Shown piece by piece: positions 1 through 4,637 of a stretch of 7,498 bases of DNA. Made by a program: the position numbers and the translations under genes. The notes under the pieces are model-generated. The model did no database searches, was not told where the DNA came from, and saw nothing but the letters and a program-made list of their open reading frames with translations. The stretch is from CAZEAN01 sp964510225 (lineage in GTDB: Bacteria; Planctomycetota; Planctomycetia; Isosphaerales; Isosphaeraceae), in the NCBI GenBank assembly GCA_964510225.1, contig CAZEAN010000196.1:1-7498 (forward strand). Reading direction: 5' to 3'. Position 1 is the stretch's first letter. Each line of letters starts with the position of its first letter.

Positions 1-213
1 ACCAACCAAGGTCATCCCTCCCGGAGGGAAGGAGCCGAAGGTGTCGTTGTAGTTGTGGAGTGCCAGCCCCAGCTGCTTCAAGTTGTTTGTACACTGTGCA
101 CGCCGTGCTGCTTCGCGAGCAGACTGGACCGCTGGTAAGAGGAGCGCGATCAAGACCCCGATAATCGCGATCACGACGAGAAGTTCAATAAGCGTAAATC
201 CGCGTCGACGCAT
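1..213 (-). CDS. DUF1559 / type IV prepilin-like protein, 5' part only
   Basis: Only the first 71 codons are present; the rest lies beyond the left edge. The N-terminus reads MRRRGFTLIELLVVIAIIGV, a textbook class III prepilin signal: a short basic leader, a cleavage site between Gly5 and Phe6, Glu10 at position +5 of the mature protein, and one hydrophobic helix (about 6-27). It is followed by LLLPAVQSAREAARRAQC and NNLKQLGLALHNYNDTFGSF, the signature of the DUF1559 (SBP_bac_10-like) family that is hugely expanded in planctomycetes. Members are thought to be exported by a type II secretion/type IV pilus-like machine and processed by prepilin peptidase; their individual roles are mostly unknown. 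The start is supported by AGGGGA at 221-226, seven bases upstream. A TATAAC-like hexamer lies on the minus strand about 25 bases above the start, but no convincing -35 is visible. Family assignment is firm; specific function is not known. Confidence 0.95.
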   Translation of the reverse strand, partial: MRRRGFTLIELLVVIAIIGVLIALLLPAVQSAREAARRAQCTNNLKQLGLALHNYNDTFGSFPPGGMTLVG

Positions 214-301
214 GAATAAATCCCCTGATTCTGGTTATATCGTTACTTTGCTGAAGAGAATTGAGAAGCTAATGGAAGCACCTCATCGTGCCACCCCGTC
301 G

Positions 302-327
302 GAGTTAACCACGCGGTGGGTTAGCTC
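302..327. repeat. Hairpin upstream of the DUF1559 gene
   Basis: GAGTTAACC at 302-310 can pair with GGTTAGCTC at 319-327: nine pairs including one G-T wobble, around an 8-base loop. No T-run follows on either strand, so it is not a standard terminator. It lies about 90-115 bases above the DUF1559 start and is flanked by the direct repeat ATGGAAGCACC (272-282 and 335-345). It could be an operator or leader structure, or chance. Confidence 0.4.
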
Positions 328-418
328 AATGTAGATGGAAGCACCACCTCTGCAGAGAGGATCGAAGAAACGGGATGTCATGATGATTGAGTCTGAATGG
401 AGAGGCAGAAAGGTTGGA

Positions 419-435
419 AGCGAGTTGAACTCGCT
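419..435. repeat. Perfect 17-bp dyad (8-1-8)
   Basis: AGCGAGTT, a single central G, and AACTCGCT form a perfect inverted repeat. The one-base centre is too tight for an RNA hairpin without opening some pairs, so a dimeric DNA-binding protein site is the more natural reading. No regulator gene is present in the window to pair with it. Confidence 0.45.
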
Positions 436-442
436 CCAGATA

Positions 443-471
443 CTTGACTTCTCATTCGCTCGAAAGTCAAG
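443..471. repeat. Inverted repeat with 13-base loop
   Basis: CTTGACTT at 443-450 is the exact reverse complement of AAGTCAAG at 464-471. It begins eight bases after the dyad at 419-435, so the two form a tandem pair. There is no adjacent T-run. A regulatory or structured-RNA role is possible, but nothing in the sequence names it. Confidence 0.4.
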
Positions 472-878
472 AATAAAATCCGAGGTCGTGGTACTCGATC
501 GTTCGCTTTTTAACCGCAAACATCGTCACAGCCGTGAAACTCCGAGAACAGAGTAGTCCATTTCCTTAAGATTCTCTCTCAACTTAACATATCTTCAATT
601 CGCTAAAACGATTGAGAATCAGGTCACTAGGTCTATCAACAGCAAGATTGAGAGATCAATAGTGCACTAGGCCGACATAGAATGGCAACCAAGGCGCAAG
701 AGCTTCAACGCAGAAAGCAGCCTATCAGTGGAAAGCAGCTAAAGCAGGCCCAACCATCACAACTTGGCTGCAGCTTATTGATGAGGACTCAGACCCGAAC
801 CGCCTACTTGAGCGATGTTCGACACGGCGTTTGACAATGTCGACGGCTCGGGTTTGGTGAAGAATCTAGCCACAAAGG

Positions 879-2519
879 TTATTCGTCACCGCCGAAGGTA
901 TCGATATAACCTCGGACGTGTTCCTCGATGTGTCGAGGGACACGCTGGTTGGACAGAGCTTCGGTGGCGGCTTCCGCGTTGGCTTGAACAGCGGCTTCAG
1001 ACTCGATCAAGCTTTGGCCAATCGTCTGAGCCCCGGGTCTGCCGAATCCTTCTTGAACGGCACGACCGCGACCGAGTTGCTGTCGGACTCGTGTGTTGAA
1101 TGTGCTGGTATCGTCTTCAGCAATCTCGCGATCACCAGCACCACGACCCCGCCCAGAGGCATTGTTGTTGTTGCTAAATCGTTGGCCAAATCCATTCATG
1201 CCGCCAAGTCGATCGCCGAGTTGGTTTAAGCCATCACCACCGGTCATCCCGTTCTTCGCCATCTGCAGGTCGGCCATCGTTGAGTCCAGCATCTCAAGCT
1301 CGGCAAGGTCGGCGGCCATCTGTTCCAGTTGATCTTGACTCATCCCCAGTGCTTCGGCGGCTTGTTGGAGATCCCCTTGGTTGAGTTGTTGTTGTGCTTG
1401 AGCTAACTGCTCGGCTAATTGTTGAAGCTTCTGCAAGTCTTCTGCTTGATCGTTAAGACGTGCCATCTGACGATCAAACTGCTCTTGATTGATCTGACCA
1501 CTATCGAGGGCATCTTGCAGTTGCTTCTTACGCTCATCGAGATTGGCCAACTGATTGAGCTGCTCTTTCATTTCATTGAGTTGCTTATTGAGCTGCTCTT
1601 GTTCTTTTTCGGAGAGATCGCCCGCGAGCAACTTATCCTTGAGTTCTTTAACCGCCTCAGCAGCTTTCTCGAAGTCTCCCTTTGCCATTTCACGAGCAAA
1701 TTCGTCTGCAGGGCCGTCGTTTGACATTTCATTAAGTCGTTGCAACTTACGACTAACTTGTTGAGCATCACCGATCTGCTTCTGTCGCTCTTCGAGTGCG
1801 TTTGTCAGTTGGTTTAGCTTCACTAGAGCCTGTTCTTTATCGGCGGGAGGGGCTTTCTCGAGATCCTCGGCCGCCTTCTCAATTTGAACAAGGAGATCGG
1901 CAGATTCTGCATATTGAGCCTCTTCGAGCTCCTTCTTCACCTCAGCAAGCCGTTTACGGAGCTCCTGCGCCTGCGCGATCACCTCCTCCTGCTCGGCCAC
2001 CGTCAGGTTGGAACGAGCACTCGCGAGCCGCTGCGTCAACTCGGGGGCGAAGAAGAAAAAGGCGAGCCCAAGCGCAATCGGTACTAGAGGAACCCACGCG
2101 GTCTTCGGAATCCTTGGCCGAAACCGAGAAGCGATATCGAGCGACTCAACTCGACTGAGAGCATCGCTTAACAAAGCCCGACCTGCCGGCGTTTCCCGCA
2201 GCTCGATCGGCAGCGTCACAGCGGTTCCCAAACGCTCGTTGAGTCCAAAGGACCGGTCGATCGCTACCGCCGCATCAAGTTTGCTGGGTCCGGTAAAGAG
2301 GGCGATCAGGCCCGCGATGAACGCCCCGACTCCACCCGCGATTGCAAAGACCGCCCAGATCGGAATCGGAAGGCTCATCGTCGGTAAAACCCGATCGACG
2401 CCGATCAACACTGCGGCGATCAAGAACAAGAACCCAAGCGACCAGATCGCACCCGAGACGAAGCGCTGAAATCGAAGTAATCGCCATGCTTTGGAAATCG
2501 GTCGCTCAAGCTCTTGCAT
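879..2519 (-). CDS. Membrane-anchored long coiled-coil protein (DUF4175-like N-terminus), unnamed
   Basis: This is a 546-residue protein of unassigned function. Residues about 24-42 and 54-75 are hydrophobic helices. A soluble stretch follows (about 78-140) with LDAAVAIDRSFGLNERLGTA, which resembles the N-terminal part of DUF4175-type membrane proteins. A third membrane segment ends in AFFFF (about 142-158). Residues about 172-420 are an almost continuous Glu/Gln/Lys/Leu coiled coil with several helical breaks. A Gly/Asn/Arg linker (about 424-462) leads to a C-terminal tail ending VPRHIEEHVRGYIDTFGG. From memory, proteins of this plan with a basic-Pro-Arg tail followed by a short helix sit in planctomycete clusters with MoxR ATPase, DUF58 and BatA-like membrane proteins. 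Those partners are not seen here, so the link is inference. The topology suggests an inner-membrane anchor with a large rod on one side. The start is supported by GGGGAG at 2529-2534, nine bases upstream. A frame through the upstream ATG at about 2551 is a different frame. Confidence 0.9.
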   Translation of the reverse strand: MQELERPISKAWRLLRFQRFVSGAIWSLGFLFLIAAVLIGVDRVLPTMSLPIPIWAVFAIAGGVGAFIAGLIALFTGPSKLDAAVAIDRSFGLNERLGTAVTLPIELRETPAGRALLSDALSRVESLDIASRFRPRIPKTAWVPLVPIALGLAFFFFAPELTQRLASARSNLTVAEQEEVIAQAQELRKRLAEVKKELEEAQYAESADLLVQIEKAAEDLEKAPPADKEQALVKLNQLTNALEERQKQIGDAQQVSRKLQRLNEMSNDGPADEFAREMAKGDFEKAAEAVKELKDKLLAGDLSEKEQEQLNKQLNEMKEQLNQLANLDERKKQLQDALDSGQINQEQFDRQMARLNDQAEDLQKLQQLAEQLAQAQQQLNQGDLQQAAEALGMSQDQLEQMAADLAELEMLDSTMADLQMAKNGMTGGDGLNQLGDRLGGMNGFGQRFSNNNNASGRGRGAGDREIAEDDTSTFNTRVRQQLGRGRAVQEGFGRPGAQTIGQSLIESEAAVQANAEAATEALSNQRVPRHIEEHVRGYIDTFGGDE

Positions 2520-2624
2520 CGTTGACGACTCCCCAGTTGTTCTGGATCCATCGTGAATCTTAAAGAGAAAGACAGTCCGTCATCTCGAAGTGTACGTGGA
2601 TCCCCCTCTAGCATCAAGCAACGC

Positions 2625-2642
2625 CTCCGAAATATTTCGGAG
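2625..2642. repeat. Perfect 18-bp palindrome upstream of the coiled-coil gene
   Basis: CTCCGAAATATTTCGGAG is identical to its own reverse complement over all 18 bases. It lies about 106-123 bases above the coiled-coil gene's start codon on the minus strand and about 210 bases past the cytochrome stop. The AT core with GC flanks fits an operator for a dimeric regulator. It could also fold as a short hairpin ending the cytochrome transcript, but no T-run follows on the minus strand. Confidence 0.5.
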
Positions 2643-2707
2643 AGCTACAAGGGCCGGCATCACTGAGCAGTTCCCGTAATCAGTGTCACTAAGAATTACT
2701 GTTGTGC

Positions 2708-2784
2708 CTAGCGGTATCGCAGAGTGCTACAGAGGTCGGGGAGCCAAGAAATCTCAGCAATTCCGGCTTTCTGCGAGACTTGTC
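2708..2784 (+). repeat. Left arm of inverted repeat flanking the cytochrome gene
   Basis: These 77 bases match the reverse complement of 4254-4330 at 71 of 77 positions by hand alignment, with no gaps. The longest exact run is 29 bases (it includes CAGCAATTCCGGCTTTCTG). Similarity continues with small gaps to about 2826 on the inner side. It also continues weakly to about 2687 on the outer side, where 17 of 25 bases match on an ungapped alignment. In the plus frame it reads SGSQEISAIPAFCETC and then hits a stop (TAA) shortly afterwards, so this arm is not an intact gene. Confidence 0.9.
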
Positions 2785-2853
2785 ATATACCCAGATTCCT
2801 TTTGTTATAACAGCTAAGCTCGCGAGCCCAGGTGTACGCTTAAGGCCATCCTC

Positions 2854-4101
2854 TCAATCGGTAGTTGGGAGAAACTTTGAGCCGCTCGGTTTCTTGAGGA
2901 TTTTCCTGTCGCTGCCGCCAGGTCCGTTGAAGCTTGCCTTAAACGGGTAGTCATCTCCGACAACTTGCCGATCTTGACCTCGAGCAGGCGGAATCATCCA
3001 CTCTGCACCTGGGACGTTTTGCGGACCGCTCTCCCAGGCGTTGAGCAATTCTTGGAAATCCTCGGCGAGGCTGCCAGGATCGTACGGGGGCATGTGTTGG
3101 TTTGGATCCCAGCCGTTTCTGACAAAGAGTTCTAATGTGCTCATGCCGACCCGATGGCATTCAAAGCATCCGTTGCCTTCGATATAAATAGTACGCATAT
3201 CCCAGTTTTCACCACCGATCACGTAGTAGGGTGAATTCTCATTTAGGATCGGGACGACATTCTGATCGGTACCAGGGATCTTGGCTGCGTTGATAAACGC
3301 ATCAGTTATGAACGGGTCGGCCTGATGACACTCGACGCATTGGACTCTCCCTGGAGTGACAAAGGCCCTGTTGAACTCCTCAGGATCGTCAATCCAGGGC
3401 ATCACTCCGCGCATCCGAAGCGTTTCTTCGTCCAGTGTCACCCAGGGGGCGAGATTATCACTACTCTCAAAGAACGCCGTTGCACCTGTTTTTTTGTTAT
3501 AGCCAATCATCTGAACTGATCCGATGACATACTCATGATTCGGACTTGAGTTGCGACCGAAGCTAATCCAGATCACCTCGGAGAGCGGTTCACCCCCCGC
3601 TCTCCTGCCTTGGTAGCGCTGGAGTGTAGATCCGGAGATCGTCTCCTTTCCGAGGTAGGTCGGGTTGTCACAGAATCTACCCAGATTGCCGTAGGTCTGA
3701 ACCCCATCGACATAGAGAGGGATCTCTACCGCCTCACCGAGGTCAATTCTGGGTGGAACACCTAGCTCAGGTTCAACCATCTTGGCGTATTCGAATGCGG
3801 TTTTCGGGAAACCTGTCCCAGGATAGAGATCGAAGCCTTGCTCCGCTGAGTCAGAAGCAACGAGTTGACTCCCCAAGTTTCCACTCGGACTCTCTGACTT
3901 GGGAAATGGTCTCAAAATCGGTAGTAACGCTGCCAATCCCAAGGTCAGTGCGTCACTGTCGAGATCGCGTTGCGGTGGACCAAACTTCTCGTAGTTGATG
4001 AGCATGGGGCCGTCTTCTTCCGATCCACCACTCTCATGAATACAAAGGGGCAAACTAAAGGCGTGGGCCGAGAAGATGAGCCCGAATAAGAACAGTACCA
4101 T
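2854..4101 (-). CDS. Exported di-haem cytochrome c-like protein
   Basis: This 415-residue protein has two c-type haem-binding motifs, CVECH (Cys255, Cys258, His259) and CFECH (Cys312, Cys315, His316), both in its C-terminal half. Met320 and Met337 are possible sixth ligands. The N-terminus (MVLFLFGLIFSAHAFS) is a short hydrophobic export signal with a plausible cut after AHA, but it lacks the usual basic residues. Covalent haem attachment would take place outside the cytoplasmic membrane. The first 240 residues have no motif I recognise. The HMPPYDPGSL segment after the second haem resembles planctomycete secreted haem proteins, but I cannot name the reaction; electron transfer is the reasonable general role. 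The frame stays open upstream to an ATG at 4314. The start at 4101 is preferred because GAGGAGG (4109-4115) lies seven bases before it and the signal sequence begins there. The gene is bracketed by inverted repeats. It has no operon partner, since its neighbours are 334 and 536 bases away. Confidence 0.9.
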   Translation of the reverse strand: MVLFLFGLIFSAHAFSLPLCIHESGGSEEDGPMLINYEKFGPPQRDLDSDALTLGLAALLPILRPFPKSESPSGNLGSQLVASDSAEQGFDLYPGTGFPKTAFEYAKMVEPELGVPPRIDLGEAVEIPLYVDGVQTYGNLGRFCDNPTYLGKETISGSTLQRYQGRRAGGEPLSEVIWISFGRNSSPNHEYVIGSVQMIGYNKKTGATAFFESSDNLAPWVTLDEETLRMRGVMPWIDDPEEFNRAFVTPGRVQCVECHQADPFITDAFINAAKIPGTDQNVVPILNENSPYYVIGGENWDMRTIYIEGNGCFECHRVGMSTLELFVRNGWDPNQHMPPYDPGSLAEDFQELLNAWESGPQNVPGAEWMIPPARGQDRQVVGDDYPFKASFNGPGGSDRKILKKPSGSKFLPTTD

Positions 4102-4108
4102 TGTTTTG

Positions 4109-4115
4109 CCTCCTC
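4109..4115 (-). promoter_or_regulatory. Strong ribosome binding site that sets the cytochrome start
   Basis: On the minus strand the sequence is GAGGAGG, seven bases before the ATG at 4101. No comparable site precedes the longer alternative start at 4314. The site therefore excludes the 71-codon upstream extension, which overlaps the repeat arm, from the likely product. Confidence 0.85.
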
Positions 4116-4220
4116 GAGTGGTCTTACTACTGGTGAGAGGTCTCTGAACCCGTGAGGATAATTCTGGTGAGGAATTTGAACAAGCTGTGCAAGAGAATTC
4201 CCCATCGGTAGTCGCATTAG

Positions 4221-4314
4221 CATTACAGTGGTAACTAAAGAAACCTGGGTGTAGACAAGTCTCACAGAAAGCCGGAATTGCTGAGATTTCTTGACTCCCC
4301 GACCTCCGTAGCAT
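4221..4314 (-). pseudogene. Possible relic of a small zinc-ribbon-like ORF inside the right repeat arm
   Basis: Read on the minus strand from the ATG at 4314, this stretch starts MLRRSGSQEISAIPAFCETC and continues with PGFFSYHC before reaching CTAC about 25 residues after the first CxxC. The spacing CxxC...HC...CxxC, plus the words IPAFC and GF, resemble small bacterial zinc-ribbon proteins I remember that begin roughly IPAFCxxCG...SGF...CPxCG. The second arm (2708-2784) keeps the same words and then has a stop. The frame is open here but runs straight into the cytochrome coding sequence, so it looks like a fragment rather than a complete gene. It could instead be a conserved non-coding repeat that happens to be open. 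Confidence 0.35.
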
Positions 4315-4330
4315 TCTGCGATCCGGCTAG
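4254..4330 (-). repeat. Right arm of inverted repeat flanking the cytochrome gene
   Basis: This is the reverse complement of 2708-2784 with six mismatches in 77 bases. Both arms have CTAGC at the outer edge and point inward, so together they have the geometry of terminal inverted repeats about 1.6 kb apart (outer edge to outer edge) with a single gene between them. Weaker similarity continues inward to about 4211 and outward to about 4354. No clear target-site duplication could be identified by eye. Confidence 0.9.
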
Positions 4331-4399
4331 TTTCAACTGTACCTCTAAGCGTGAGCCCAACTGATCGATACGCAGCTAGAGCCATCGTGGAAGCATAAT

Positions 4400-4439
4400 G
4401 CCGACTTCGATTTTTTCTTTAAAAAACACTGGAGTCGGC
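4400..4439. repeat. Imperfect hairpin with T6/A6 apical stem
   Basis: GCCGACT (4400-4406) pairs with AGTCGGC (4433-4439), and inside it TTTTTT (4411-4416) pairs with AAAAAA (4421-4426) around a CTTT loop; a short internal loop separates the two stems. The T-run is in the apical stem, not after the hairpin, so this is not a standard intrinsic terminator. It lies just outside the right repeat arm, between divergent genes. Confidence 0.5.
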
Positions 4440-4570
4440 TACTTATTGAATGTAACTTAACGCACTCAGTCAGAATCTTAGAGTCAGTTCACCGATTTAA
4501 TGACCAGTTCATTCGATAGTGATTCAGAATCCACTACTGCGTGACCGGTCCCGGTGATGCTGGATTCTCG

Positions 4571-4594
4571 TTCGATGGATCTGATTCCATCGGA
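4571..4594 (+). repeat. Hairpin in the leader of the protease gene
   Basis: TTCGATGGA (4571-4579) pairs with TCCATCGGA (4586-4594) through nine pairs including one G-T wobble, around the six-base loop TCTGAT. It ends 43 bases before the protease ATG. It may be a leader-RNA structure or an operator; there is no T-run after it, so a terminator is unlikely. Confidence 0.45.
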
Positions 4595-4637
4595 ACCGTA
4601 ATTAGTCCTGGTTCAACGAGACGGAGATTGACAACGA

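Larger units (their letters stand above)
214..878. other. Gene-poor spacer with several dyads and short repeats
   Basis: These 665 bases separate two minus-strand genes. Open frames exist on both strands (for example 283-519 minus, 335-556 plus, 682-834 plus), but none has a recognisable motif, a good ribosome site or a family-like composition, so none is called. What is visible is structural: a hairpin at 302-327, a perfect dyad at 419-435, a second inverted repeat at 443-471, an 11-bp direct repeat (272-282 and 335-345), and GATTGAGA-type repeats around 570-672. The left part should hold the promoter and leader of the DUF1559 gene, and the right part the end of the coiled-coil gene's transcript. 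No canonical terminator with a T-run was seen. Confidence 0.6.
2520..2853. other. Spacer with palindrome and left inverted-repeat arm
   Basis: This is the gap between the cytochrome stop and the coiled-coil gene start, both on the minus strand. It should contain the coiled-coil gene's promoter. It holds a perfect 18-bp palindrome (2625-2642), the left arm of the inverted repeat (core 2708-2784, decaying similarity to about 2826) and a 10-bp palindrome GCTCGCGAGC at 2818-2827 inside the tail of that arm. The plus-strand frame 2702-2950 is not considered a gene, because its similarity to the other arm lies in a different frame and it runs into the cytochrome gene antisense. Confidence 0.6.
4102..4637. 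other. Divergent spacer between cytochrome and protease genes
   Basis: This region must carry the outward promoters of both the cytochrome (minus) and protease (plus) genes, though no strong -35/-10 pair stands out. It contains the cytochrome ribosome site, the right inverted-repeat arm (4254-4330 core), a long imperfect hairpin (4400-4439) and a 9-pair hairpin (4571-4594). The minus-strand frame 4314-4102 is open and in phase with the cytochrome. It is treated as leader or relic sequence rather than part of that protein. Confidence 0.6.

Noticed and set aside
283..519. 78-codon minus-strand frame in the left spacer, overlapped by a 73-codon plus-strand frame (335-556)
   Set aside because: The two frames overlap on opposite strands. 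Neither has a recognisable domain or ribosome site, and the region is dominated by dyads.
713..739. Repeated GAAAGCAGC (713-721 and 731-739), considered as the start of a repeat array
   Set aside because: There are only two short copies, with no regular spacer series. It is not a CRISPR or a significant tandem repeat.
682..834. 50-codon plus-strand frame beginning MATKAQELQRRKQPISGKQL
   Set aside because: It is basic and begins with ATG, but there is no good ribosome site and no known motif, and it lies in a spacer rich in short repeats. There is not enough to call a gene.
1419..1724. Leu/Ile-rich plus-strand frame that looks like a membrane protein
   Set aside because: It is the antisense of the Gln/Glu/Lys-rich coiled coil, which produces Leu/Ile-like codons on the other strand.
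2818..2827. 10-bp palindrome GCTCGCGAGC past the cytochrome stop, considered as a terminator stem
   Set aside because: There is no loop and no T-run, so it cannot act as a standard terminator. At this length a palindrome can occur by chance.
2702..2950. 82-codon plus-strand frame over the left repeat arm
   Set aside because: The similarity between the two arms is at the nucleotide level and in a different frame. The second half of this frame is antisense to the cytochrome gene.
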